Shown: positions 44,358 to 52,289 of the stretch, piece by piece
How positions within the stretch are numbered: position 1 is the stretch's first letter
Layout of the letters: each line of letters opens with the position of its first letter
DNA from: Cellulophaga sp. L1A9
GTDB taxonomy: Bacteria; Bacteroidota; Bacteroidia; Flavobacteriales; Flavobacteriaceae
Assembly (NCBI RefSeq): GCF_009797025.1
Contig: NZ_CP047027.1
Coordinates: 1,612,001-1,676,000 of the forward strand
DNA length: 64,000 bases
Direction: 5' to 3'
Notes under the pieces: generated by a model
The model's database searches: none
What the model was told of the DNA's origin: nothing
What the model saw: the letters and a program-made list of their open reading frames with translations, nothing else
Program-made: the position numbers and the translations under genes

Positions 44358-46127
44358 ATGAACACGCAGAAAAAATTAAATATATTCAGCATTACTTTTG
44401 TAGTGCTAAGTCTACTCTTTAGTAGTTGCACAGATTTAGAAGAAGTTGTTCTTGATGAAGAATTAGGAGAACAAACAGCAGATCCAGAAGGAGTATTGGC
44501 TTCTGCTTATGACCGTTTAGGCGACAAAACTTTTGTAGATCATGGTGGTGTTTTTGCACTACAAGAATACACTACAGATATTGCCATGCTGCCTACACGA
44601 GGTAGTGACTGGGGAGATGGTGGTAAATGGAGGTCTATGCATGAGTTTACATGGGCACCAGACAATAGTATCATCACTGGCAACTGGAATTACCTTACCA
44701 ATGGAATTACACGTTCTTTAACCGCCGTTGAAAGCATCTATACTTCTGATGCAAGTACTAGAGATTTATTTTTAGCCGAAGCTCGGGGTTTATTAGCATT
44801 CTATACCTATACCACCTTAGATCTTTACGGGCAAGCACCCTATAGAGATCCTTATGGAGGAGACCAAACCATACAAATTTTACAAGCGGGAGATGCCATT
44901 GATGATTTAATCATTGAAGTAGAAGCTATTATCCCAGATTTAGCTACTTTAGGAGAACAAGCTACGTATAATGGCCGTTTTACTAAAGAGGCTGCTTACG
45001 GTTTGCTAGCCACTATGTACTTAAATAGAGCGGTGTTTAAAGACCGCTACAATAGCGGCTCTTCTTATGATTTTACGGAAACATCATTAACTGCTGGCAG
45101 TAATGATATGGAGCAAGTAATTAAGTACACTTCATTATTAATCAATTCTGGAAAATTTGCTTTGGAAAGCAACTACTTTTCTAATTTCTCAATTGATAAT
45201 GGCTCAAGTACTGAAATGATTTTTGCTGTTGTTCAAGAAATTGAAGCAGTGCGTTCTGGAGATAATGATTTTGGGTATGTTTCTGTAGCCAGAAATCAAA
45301 GACCTTCTCCGGCAAATAGAGGAACCAATGCGGCCTGTACTACTCCGGAGTTTTTTGCTACTTGGAGCGGTAATGAAAGTGATCCTCGTTTTTCTAGAAA
45401 ATATCAATACGGTGACGGCACTTGGTTTATGAATGATGGCACAGATGTAAGTGTTCCTGCTGAAGATTTTGTTCCTGATTCAGAAAGCAATGCTTGGTTT
45501 CATTTTAATAGTGGTTTCTTAAACGGACCTCAGTACGGACCTATTTTAGATGGCAATGGAGGCTTTATTATGACTGCCGATGGTAGAATTGAAGTCTCTC
45601 CATTAGTGATGGAAAAAAGTACTGCTACTCCCATGGATTTTACTCCTGAACTTAACTTTGATAATCCCACTCAGGCTGTTTTTGCACAAAATCAAATCAA
45701 CAGAGGGGTACGTATTTTTAAGTTTGAATACGATCCAGAAAATGGAAATGGTAGCAGTAAGGTTGATATTCCACTATACCGTTTGGGAGGAATGTATGCT
45801 ATGCGCGCAGAAGCCTATTTTAGAAACGGACAAACAGGAGCTGCGTTAACCGATGTGAATCTGTTGAGAACAAGCCGAACTAGAGAATCGCTTTTTAGCA
45901 ATGCTCCTGGCGAAGTCTTAACGGCTTTAGATGAAGAACAACTGTATAAAGAAATAGGATTTGAATTGTATTGGGAGTTGCAAAGAAGACCTCAAATGAT
46001 CCGCTTTGGTACTTTTGATAGTGCATACACGGCTAAACCAGCAACAGAACCCTATAGAAGAATTTTTCCTATTCCACAGGAAACTATGGATGTCACCAAA
46101 GAATTTACACAGAATAACGGGTACTAA
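44358..46127 (+). CDS. SusD/RagB-family nutrient-binding lipoprotein
   Basis: A 589-residue surface lipoprotein that forms the lid of the SusC channel. The lipoprotein signal ends LLFSSCTDLEE. The N-terminal SusD-like helices contain EARGLLAFYTYTTLDLYGQ and EAAYGLLATMYLNRA (TPR-like). The C-terminal RagB domain has IPLYRLGGMYAMRAEAYFRNG, EIGFELYWELQRRPQMIRF and the closing YRRIFPIPQETM. Start, length and order after SusC are standard. A terminator follows. Confidence 0.95.
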   Translation: MNTQKKLNIFSITFVVLSLLFSSCTDLEEVVLDEELGEQTADPEGVLASAYDRLGDKTFVDHGGVFALQEYTTDIAMLPTRGSDWGDGGKWRSMHEFTWAPDNSIITGNWNYLTNGITRSLTAVESIYTSDASTRDLFLAEARGLLAFYTYTTLDLYGQAPYRDPYGGDQTIQILQAGDAIDDLIIEVEAIIPDLATLGEQATYNGRFTKEAAYGLLATMYLNRAVFKDRYNSGSSYDFTETSLTAGSNDMEQVIKYTSLLINSGKFALESNYFSNFSIDNGSSTEMIFAVVQEIEAVRSGDNDFGYVSVARNQRPSPANRGTNAACTTPEFFATWSGNESDPRFSRKYQYGDGTWFMNDGTDVSVPAEDFVPDSESNAWFHFNSGFLNGPQYGPILDGNGGFIMTADGRIEVSPLVMEKSTATPMDFTPELNFDNPTQAVFAQNQINRGVRIFKFEYDPENGNGSSKVDIPLYRLGGMYAMRAEAYFRNGQTGAALTDVNLLRTSRTRESLFSNAPGEVLTALDEEQLYKEIGFELYWELQRRPQMIRFGTFDSAYTAKPATEPYRRIFPIPQETMDVTKEFTQNNGY

Positions 46128-46157
46128 GTTTAGTTTTTTTACTAGTTTTTTTACACC

Positions 46158-46189
46158 GAAAGCTCCATAATTTATTTTATGGAGCTTTC
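46158..46189. terminator. Hairpin after SusD
   Basis: GAAAGCTCCATAA and TTATGGAGCTTTC form a 13-bp stem with a 6-base loop. A short T-rich stretch follows. It lies between the convergent SusD and acidic-lipoprotein genes. Confidence 0.65.
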
Positions 46190-46248
46190 TAATTTATTGG
46201 AGACAACTCGTAAAGAATCTTTGTTCTATTATCTATTTTGTTGGGATA

Positions 46249-47421
46249 CTAATCCTCCTCTTCATCATCATCTTCATCATCATCTTCATCATCATCTTCA
46301 TCATCATCTTCATCATCATCTTCATCATCATCTTCATCATCATTACAATCATCTTTAAACCTAAGACTTCTTAAACCACTTAGTAATTCTATCTTATTTC
46401 TTGCTTCATCATTCGCAAAGATAGATAGATCAATTATGGTCCAGATACCACTAATATCTGATAACTCCGGAATAGTAATTTCTAAATAGGTGAAGATCGT
46501 TAACTCCGTAGTAACCCAAGTACCCGTATAAGTTTCTGATGTAGCCGTACTCACCTCAACACTGCCATCTGCTTTAAAATTGAATGAAAAATCTTCGTAA
46601 TCGTCCGTCTTATTGATGCCAAAAATTAAAAGCTTATCTACTTCCCAGGCATCACAGGTAGACCAAATAGTTGCAACTTCTTCCTCAGAACAATCATCAC
46701 ATTCCGTATCTTCTACATTATTATCTTCCTCATCACAGCTATCCTTAGAGCTCTCAATAATGGCTTCTAATTGCTCCATAGTGTTGACTTCTAATTCGGA
46801 ACCATCCTTTAACAAGACCTGTATCGGAAAATCTATATTCACCACATGATTATCCGTCAAACTATCTAAAAAATCTAGCAACTCATGATCATTCTTTACC
46901 GTATTTGCACTCAGAACTTCTGTAATGGTATTAAATAAAGAAATACCTATGGGGTACTTAATATCAATACATTCAATATCCTCATCACTACTGTTTTCAT
47001 CTCCACAGGCATTCCTATAAACTTCAAGCTCGGCTGTATTTGAAACTATAGCTTCTGAATAATCTGCAAAAATTACGGTGGCAGGGTATACTATTTCTAA
47101 GCTATCTTCATCAGCATCATCTAGACTAAAAACATCATTGATAAGATCCAAATCTTCAATACTCAATACTTCTATAGCTACGCCATTAACAACAACATCT
47201 ACGGGAAGTTTCATAGCGATACAACTTGCTTGGTCTAAAATATTATCATAAGAGCCATCATGTAAGGCCGTTTGTGTAAGTAGCGTGTAAGCATTTGAGC
47301 CAACAAGCAACCTATCTTGTGGAGTAGCCCCCTCGAAGACGGACTCTTCTTTTCTACAGGAGGTATTTAGTAGGCTTAGAAAAAGTAATAAAAATCCTAT
47401 TAATACGTTACTGTTTTTCAT
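46249..47421 (-). CDS. Lipoprotein with a repeated Asp/Glu tail, divergent from an ECF sigma gene
   Basis: A 390-residue protein with a lipoprotein signal (FLLLFLSLLNTSCRKEES). Two similar segments follow (about 70-140 and 150-220), each with a beta stretch like IDIKYPIGISLFNTITEVLS or VNIDFPIQVLLKDGSELEV. Next come a Cys- and acid-rich linker (CDEEDNNVEDTECDDCSEEE), a lipocalin-like stretch (FSFNFKADGSVEVSTATSE, GTW) and a C-terminal run of DDDE repeats. The tail could bind cations such as calcium. Its promoter carries the ECF-type motif shared with the anti-sigma/receptor genes, so it should be a surface partner of that receptor. No family with known function was recognised. Confidence 0.75.
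   Translation of the reverse strand: MKNSNVLIGFLLLFLSLLNTSCRKEESVFEGATPQDRLLVGSNAYTLLTQTALHDGSYDNILDQASCIAMKLPVDVVVNGVAIEVLSIEDLDLINDVFSLDDADEDSLEIVYPATVIFADYSEAIVSNTAELEVYRNACGDENSSDEDIECIDIKYPIGISLFNTITEVLSANTVKNDHELLDFLDSLTDNHVVNIDFPIQVLLKDGSELEVNTMEQLEAIIESSKDSCDEEDNNVEDTECDDCSEEEVATIWSTCDAWEVDKLLIFGINKTDDYEDFSFNFKADGSVEVSTATSETYTGTWVTTELTIFTYLEITIPELSDISGIWTIIDLSIFANDEARNKIELLSGLRSLRFKDDCNDDEDDDEDDDEDDDEDDDEDDDEDDDEEED
46261..46344. repeat. Seven tandem 12-bp repeats coding the acidic tail
   Basis: TTCATCATCATC repeats six times exactly and once with a final base change (minus strand codes DDDE). As 12 is a multiple of three, gain or loss of copies would change tail length without shifting the frame. 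Confidence 0.9.
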
Positions 47422-47453
47422 GGTTAGGAAAAATTAATGTGTTTTGTGTACTA

Positions 47454-47482
47454 CTATAACACCTCAACGTTAAAAACTCCTG
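47454..47482 (-). promoter_or_regulatory. ECF-type promoter motif of the acidic lipoprotein
   Basis: Minus strand: CAGGAGTTTT (47473-47482), 9 bases, GGTGTTATAG (47454-47463). It is the same bipartite motif with the same spacing as at 48058-48086 and 52086-52114. The lipoprotein ATG is 33 bases downstream. Confidence 0.65.
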
Positions 47483-47531
47483 AAAATTTTAGAAAAAAGT
47501 TTTTGAGATTTTCTAATAAAAAAATATTGTA

Positions 47532-48056
47532 TTGAAAAAAGACCTCCACGCAGATATTTGTAATGAAACATTATATGCCAATATCTACAATAAATACTCC
47601 AAAAGTCTTCATGATTTCCTATACTATAAGTATGGAGAGAATTTAAATCCTAGTGATAAAGCGCAAGAAGCGTTTATAAAATTATGGGAAAATTGCAAAA
47701 AAGTAACCCTAGAGAAGGCTAAATCTTTTTTATATACTGTTGCCAATAATTTAATGCTGAATGAATACAAGCACCAGAAAGTAGTTCTAAAATATCAGAA
47801 TGAAGCCCCAAAAGACTACACCAATGAAACTCCTGAATTTCTTCTTGAGCAAGATGAATACTATAAAAAATATCAAAATGCGCTGGCTAAATTATCCGAA
47901 GATCAACGTACTGCATTTATGCTTAATAAAGTAGAAGGTAAAAAGCATGAAGAAATTGCCCAACTACTAGGGGTAACAAGAAAAGTTGTAGAATACCGTA
48001 TATATTCGGCTTTTGATCAATTAAAAAAAGAATTAGAAAATTTTAAGATAAAATAG
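47532..48056 (+). CDS. ECF RNA polymerase sigma factor (FecI-type), second system
   Basis: A 174-residue sigma factor starting at TTG 47532. Region 2: YNKYSKSLHDFLYYKYGE, then DKAQEAFIKLWENCKK. Region 4: KLSEDQRTAFMLNKVEGK and HEEIAQLLGVTRKVVEYRI. There is no membrane tail, unlike the sigma factor at 39483. Its own upstream region shares the gap with the divergent lipoprotein. It is the likely reader of the CAGGAGTTTT-N9-GKTGTTWTAK motif found three times in the next 5 kb. Confidence 0.92.
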   Translation: MKKDLHADICNETLYANIYNKYSKSLHDFLYYKYGENLNPSDKAQEAFIKLWENCKKVTLEKAKSFLYTVANNLMLNEYKHQKVVLKYQNEAPKDYTNETPEFLLEQDEYYKKYQNALAKLSEDQRTAFMLNKVEGKKHEEIAQLLGVTRKVVEYRIYSAFDQLKKELENFKIK

Positions 48057-48057
48057 T

Positions 48058-48086
48058 CAGGAGTTTTGGCTTCTTAGTTGTTTTAT
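48058..48086 (+). promoter_or_regulatory. ECF-type promoter motif before the anti-sigma/receptor genes
   Basis: CAGGAGTTTT (48058-48067), 9 bases, GTTGTTTTAT (48077-48086), starting 1 base after the sigma gene's stop. A TTG at 48078 that could start a longer anti-sigma protein lies inside the motif. The ATG at 48105 is 18 bases downstream. Confidence 0.65.
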
Positions 48087-48104
48087 AATAAACGAGTATA
48101 TCTC

Positions 48105-49013
48105 ATGGATAAAAATAAATTGATACAGAAATGGTTGGCTGACGAACTAACGGAAGAAGAAAACAATGTTTTCGCTGCCTTAGACGAAGCTCCTTTCTAT
48201 ACAAAAATTATCGAGGATGCTACTGTTTTCAAGGCTTCAAATTTTTCTAAAATGCCCGATTTCGAGACTTTTAAAGCTCGTGTGGAAGAAGACAAAACTC
48301 CCGTTAAAAAATTGCAATGGTTTGCACCTATACTAAAAATAGCAAGTGCTTTTACCATCCTTTTTGGTCTTTACTATAGTTTCTTTTATAACAACCTTAC
48401 GGATATTGAAACTAGTGTTGCCCAAAAATTAACTATAGAATTACCAGATTCCTCAAGAGTAGTATTAAATGCACTTTCTGAAGTAAAATATAATGCTAGT
48501 GAATGGGATGAAAAAAGAGAAATTGAATTACAGGGTGAAGCATTTTTTGATGTTGCCAGAGGATCTAAATTTGATGTCATTACTCCTTCAGGAACCGTAT
48601 CTGTATTAGGTACTGAGTTTAATGTAAAACAAAGAGGTGCTATTTTTGAAGTTACCTGCTACGAAGGTACCGTACGTGTAGTTACAGAAACGGGAACAGA
48701 AATATTGAAAGTAGGAGATAAATTTCTTGAAATTAACAAGACGATTAAAACAAGTAAACATACGGTGCCTAGTCCGCAATGGGTAGACAATATGAGCCAG
48801 TTTGAACGCGTTCCTGTATATGAAGTGCTTGCAGAACTGGAAAGACAATATGGTATTCAAATAACATCTCAAGATATAGATACAGAACAATTATTTACAG
48901 GTGGTTTTGTTCATGATAATTTAGAAGATGCACTTATGGCTATAGCTGAGCCACTAGGATTACACTATGAAATACTAAAGCAAAACAAAGTACGTTTGCT
49001 TATTAGTGAGTAA
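48105..49013 (+). CDS. FecR-type anti-sigma factor, second system
   Basis: Start taken at ATG 48105 (MDKNKLIQKWLADELTEEE), 302 residues, because the nine residues before it overlap the promoter motif and look non-family. There is one membrane helix (about 73-93, APILKIASAFTILFGLYYSFF). The periplasmic FecR domain follows (ELPDSSRVVLNALSEVKYN, GEAFFDVARGSKFDV, VLGTEFNV), then a C-terminal receptor-contact domain (VPVYEVLAELERQYGIQIT). Its end overlaps the receptor start by 8 bases. Confidence 0.92.
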   Translation: MDKNKLIQKWLADELTEEENNVFAALDEAPFYTKIIEDATVFKASNFSKMPDFETFKARVEEDKTPVKKLQWFAPILKIASAFTILFGLYYSFFYNNLTDIETSVAQKLTIELPDSSRVVLNALSEVKYNASEWDEKREIELQGEAFFDVARGSKFDVITPSGTVSVLGTEFNVKQRGAIFEVTCYEGTVRVVTETGTEILKVGDKFLEINKTIKTSKHTVPSPQWVDNMSQFERVPVYEVLAELERQYGIQITSQDIDTEQLFTGGFVHDNLEDALMAIAEPLGLHYEILKQNKVRLLISE

Positions 49014-51522
49014 GAAGTCTTTTCTTTGTTTAGGAATAATCCTGCTATTTTTCAATAGTATACCTACATATGCTCAAGAAACAAATACAAAACAAGCTCT
49101 TGATAGCATCCTAAGTTCCCTAGAACCTCGCTTTAATGTACAATTTAACTACGCATCTTCTCTGGTAGAAAATGTAACTGTCCATGCTATTGATACTACT
49201 CTATCATTAAAAGAAACAATTGCTACTTTAAGACTCGACGCTAATTTGGATTTTGTCTTTGTTTCAAAAAAAATCATCTCCATTAGAAAAAAAAAGAGGA
49301 AACTCTGTGGCTATATTACAGATAAAGATACTGGTGAACTATTGCCCTATGTGACCATCCAAAATGGAAGCGCAGGAACACTCACCAATGAAGCGGGGTA
49401 TTTTGAGATAGAAGTTAATTCTGATGATGACCTAATTTTTATTCGCCATTTTGGGTATAAAATTCTACAAAGACAGGTACGGTATTTTAGTAAAAGTGAT
49501 ACCTGTGAGAACATCTACCTAGTCACCAACCACGAGCAATTAGTAGAAATTGTTGTTTATGATTATTTAATTAGGGGTGTAGATAAATTAGACAATGGTA
49601 CCTTTCAAATAGATTTTAATAAATTTTCAATACTTCCTGGCCTTATTGATAATGACGTATTACAGGCGGTACAAGCCTTACCTGGCGTACAAAGTATAGA
49701 TGAAACCGTATCCAATATAAACATACGCGGAGGCAGTAACGATCAAAACCTAATTACTTGGGATGGTATTAAAATGTACCAATCTGGTCATTTCTTTGGG
49801 TTAATTTCTATGTATAATCCCAACATTACCCAGAAAGTAGAACTTCGTAAAAATGGCAGCAATGCATCAGATACTGATGGGGTTTCTGGAACCATTTCTA
49901 TGGGTACTGATAAATACATCAATCAGAAATTTAAGGGAAGTATTGCTGCAAATCTATTAGATGTTAATGGCTACATTGATACCCCATTAGGGCAAAATGC
50001 ATCCTTGCAAATTGCCGCAAGAAAATCTATTAGTGATCTCATTGAGACTCCCACCTACTCTAAATATTACCAACGTATTTCTCAAGATACAGAAATAGAA
50101 AATGAAGCATCTGTTAGAACCAATTCTGATATTATATTTGATTTTTACGACACTTCTTTTCGTTTACTTGTGAAGCCTTCTGAAAAAGACCAACTACAAT
50201 TTAATTTTATACATACTGCCAATAATGTTGTGTTTAATGAAACCGAAAATTCATTTGGTGCTCAAGAAATACAACAAAGTAATCTAAGGCAAAGTAGTAT
50301 TGCTGGCGGCATACACTACCATAGAAATTGGACCGATGCTTTTAAAACTGAACTAAGCGTTTACGAAACGGACTATCTGTTAAAAGGAAACAATGTAAAC
50401 ATTCAAGAAAATCAACGCTTCCTCCAAAAAAACACCGTTTCTGAAACTGGAGCAAAACTTATAACTAGATTAAAATTATCTCCTCAATTATCAGTTACCA
50501 ATGGATATGATTTTGCAGAAACCAAAGTTTCTAATCTCGATGATGTAGATGACCCTAGATATATATTATTAGAGGCCGAGGTTCTTAGAGCTCACGGGGT
50601 TTTTAGCACCTTAAATGTGTCGTCCAAAAACAAGGGAACCCATCTTAATTTAGGACTTAGATACAACTACCTCACTAAATTTAATAAGACACTCTGGGAA
50701 CCGAGAATTAGTTTTAACCATGATTTTTGGAGCACTTTTAATATAGAAGTTCTAGGAGAATTTAAACATCAAAATACTTCACAGATCATTAATTTTCAAA
50801 ACGATTTTTTAGGAATTGAAAAAAGACGTTGGCAATTATCCAATGACAGTACTATTCCTGTTATTAGAAGCAAACAACTATCTTTAGGCCTAAGTCATAA
50901 TCAAAAAGGATGGTTGGTAAACTTTGTTCCATTTTATAAAGAGGTACAAGGCATAACCACACAAAGCCAAGGTTTTAAAGGCGAATATGAATTCTCTAGA
51001 GAACCTGGAGATTATGATGCAAGCGGAGTAGACATTTTGCTTAGAAAACAATTAAAAAATTCTAGCAGCTGGATAAGTTACTCTTATCTTAGAAGTGACT
51101 ATACTTTTGAGACTTTACAAGAGGAAAGCTTTCCAAGTAATTTTGACATCACAAACACCATTACGGCCGGTTCTAATTATACGATAAAAAGCCTATTATT
51201 AGCTATGGGATTAAACTGGCGCACAGGAAAGCCGTTTACGAGACCCATTGCGGGCAATGAAGTGGAAAATGGGGCTATAAATTACGGGGGAGCAAATAGC
51301 AATAAACAAAGTGATTATTTGCGCTTAGATGTATCAAGCAGGTACCAATTTAATTGGCGTGAAAAAACAAAATTAGAAATAGGTGTAGCGTTATGGAATA
51401 TATTAAACAGAGATAATTCTATGACCTCTTATTATAGGTTAGACACCTCTGAAAACATACAAAAAGTAGACCAAAGCTCTCTTGGTTTGACTCCTAATGC
51501 CACAGTGAAATTAATTTTTTAA
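49006..51522 (+). CDS. TonB-dependent receptor with STN and carboxypeptidase-like domains
   Basis: An 838-residue outer-membrane receptor starting at GTG 49006, overlapping the anti-sigma gene, so translation is coupled. Signal peptide to about residue 23 (YAQ). STN signalling domain about 28-93 (QALDSILSSLEPRFNVQFNY). Carboxypeptidase-like domain about 97-170 (LCGYITDKDTGELLPYVTIQ). Plug with QALPGVQSIDETVSNINIRG and GSNDQNLITWDGIKMYQ, then the barrel. It is not SusC-type and has no SusD partner. The acidic lipoprotein may fill that role. Ligand unknown. Confidence 0.9.
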   Translation: MSKKSFLCLGIILLFFNSIPTYAQETNTKQALDSILSSLEPRFNVQFNYASSLVENVTVHAIDTTLSLKETIATLRLDANLDFVFVSKKIISIRKKKRKLCGYITDKDTGELLPYVTIQNGSAGTLTNEAGYFEIEVNSDDDLIFIRHFGYKILQRQVRYFSKSDTCENIYLVTNHEQLVEIVVYDYLIRGVDKLDNGTFQIDFNKFSILPGLIDNDVLQAVQALPGVQSIDETVSNINIRGGSNDQNLITWDGIKMYQSGHFFGLISMYNPNITQKVELRKNGSNASDTDGVSGTISMGTDKYINQKFKGSIAANLLDVNGYIDTPLGQNASLQIAARKSISDLIETPTYSKYYQRISQDTEIENEASVRTNSDIIFDFYDTSFRLLVKPSEKDQLQFNFIHTANNVVFNETENSFGAQEIQQSNLRQSSIAGGIHYHRNWTDAFKTELSVYETDYLLKGNNVNIQENQRFLQKNTVSETGAKLITRLKLSPQLSVTNGYDFAETKVSNLDDVDDPRYILLEAEVLRAHGVFSTLNVSSKNKGTHLNLGLRYNYLTKFNKTLWEPRISFNHDFWSTFNIEVLGEFKHQNTSQIINFQNDFLGIEKRRWQLSNDSTIPVIRSKQLSLGLSHNQKGWLVNFVPFYKEVQGITTQSQGFKGEYEFSREPGDYDASGVDILLRKQLKNSSSWISYSYLRSDYTFETLQEESFPSNFDITNTITAGSNYTIKSLLLAMGLNWRTGKPFTRPIAGNEVENGAINYGGANSNKQSDYLRLDVSSRYQFNWREKTKLEIGVALWNILNRDNSMTSYYRLDTSENIQKVDQSSLGLTPNATVKLIF

Positions 51523-51531
51523 GACCATAAA

Positions 51532-51575
51532 ATTAGGCCACACATTGTGGGGGGACAATAGCGGTGTAGCCTAAT
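51532..51575. terminator. Nested hairpin after the receptor gene
   Basis: ATTAGGC/GCCTAAT outside, ACAC/GTGT next and ATTGT/ACAAT inside a G-rich loop. It lies between the receptor (plus strand) and the first small membrane-peptide gene (minus strand), so it probably ends both. T runs are weak. Confidence 0.5.
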
Positions 51576-51590
51576 AAATAGTTGTCAATC

Positions 51591-51734
51591 TTATAATATC
51601 ATAAGTAGGATTAAGAATTGGATAAGAGCAAAAATGCCTAATCCAATTAGAAATTTTTTATACTTAACTAGTATAGTTTTCATTTCTTCATTTTGAGTAA
51701 TTTTTAGAGCAGAGATTCGTTCATTTATTTTCAT
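51591..51734 (-). CDS. 47-residue single-helix membrane peptide, paralogue A
   Basis: ATG 51734 to TAA 51591-51593. A charged N-terminal half (MKINERISALKITQNEEMKT) is followed by a membrane helix reading KFLIGLGIFALIQFLILLMI. It aligns without gaps to the peptide at 51914-52060. The two have the same length, EE at the same place, K-F-x-I-G-x-G-x-x-A-x-I-Q-F-x-I-L and a hydrophobic end. Two related frames side by side are strong evidence of real genes. Function unknown; signalling-linked peptide or small toxin-like membrane peptide are both possible. Confidence 0.7.
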   Translation of the reverse strand: MKINERISALKITQNEEMKTILVKYKKFLIGLGIFALIQFLILLMIL

Positions 51735-51913
51735 AATGCCGTCTGTTCAATGTTATTACCAAAAAATTAATTACTCATCTTGATGTCGTAATTTGGGGAT
51801 TACAAAACCAAAATTTTCATCTTCAAAAAAATTAAAAGCTATTCACTTGTAATTTATAAGGGCTAAATTAAGTTGGGGGAAACAAAATACAGCCCGTTTA
51901 AGAATTACAAGAT
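51735..51913. other. Gap between the two small membrane-peptide genes
   Basis: A/T-rich, 179 bases, with no third copy of the peptide and no good copy of the ECF motif. Peptide A may be read through from peptide B's promoter or have an unrecognised promoter. Confidence 0.4.
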
Positions 51914-52060
51914 TTATAGTATCACAAATAGAATTGAAAATTGAATAATAGCAATTACTCCAATACCAATTATAAATTTATTACAGTTCGTGAAGATTGC
52001 ATTAATTTCTTCCATTCCATTTGTTTTTAGTCCGTAGGTTTGTTCATGTACATTCATCAT
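51914..52060 (-). CDS. 48-residue single-helix membrane peptide, paralogue B
   Basis: From ATG 52060 (or the next codon, ATG 52057, giving exactly 47 residues) to TAA 51914-51916. The N-terminal half includes VHEQTYGLKTNGMEEINAI. The helix reads KFIIGIGVIAIIQFSILFVI. It is related to the peptide at 51591-51734 over its whole length. The ECF-type motif CAGGAGTTTT-N9-GTTGTTTTAT lies 26-54 bases upstream, tying it to the neighbouring sigma factor. Confidence 0.72.
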   Translation of the reverse strand: MMNVHEQTYGLKTNGMEEINAIFTNCNKFIIGIGVIAIIQFSILFVIL

Positions 52061-52085
52061 CTTTTCTTTTTCGTCAGTTATATTA

Positions 52086-52114
52086 ATAAAACAACCATCT
52101 CTTTAAAACTCCTG
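52086..52114 (-). promoter_or_regulatory. ECF-type promoter motif of membrane peptide B
   Basis: Minus strand: CAGGAGTTTT (52105-52114), 9 bases, GTTGTTTTAT (52086-52095). Both boxes and the spacer length are identical to those at 48058-48086. Confidence 0.65.
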
Positions 52115-52144
52115 AAAAAAAATCATTTTTTTTTAACCTAAACT

Positions 52145-52177
52145 AAAAAACCCAAGGAAACAGATGTTCCTTGGGTT
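52145..52177 (-). terminator. Intrinsic terminator ending the long minus-strand operon
   Basis: Minus strand: AACCCAAGGAA and TTCCTTGGGTT form an 11-bp stem with a 7-base loop, followed by a T run. It lies 113 bases after the last gene of the operon. Confidence 0.85.
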
Positions 52178-52289
52178 GTACTATAAAACGTTAGGTGCTA
52201 ATTACCAGTAAAATAACGCATAAAAGTTTGGGTATATATTATTTTTCCGTTTAGAAAAAAAATATATAAAATTCAGAAAAATCCTAGTA

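Noticed and set aside
46613..46849. Plus-strand frame of 78 codons opposite the acidic lipoprotein.
   Set aside because: It mirrors the codon pattern of the minus-strand gene, is serine-rich as expected for the complement of Asp/Glu codons, and has no promoter.
48078..48104. TTG start for a longer second anti-sigma protein.
   Set aside because: It lies inside the ECF-type promoter motif and the added residues do not fit the family; ATG 48105 is better.
51735..51780. A fourth ECF-type motif before membrane peptide A.
   Set aside because: The best candidate matches only about six of ten bases in the first box and poorly in the second; not above chance in A/T-rich DNA.
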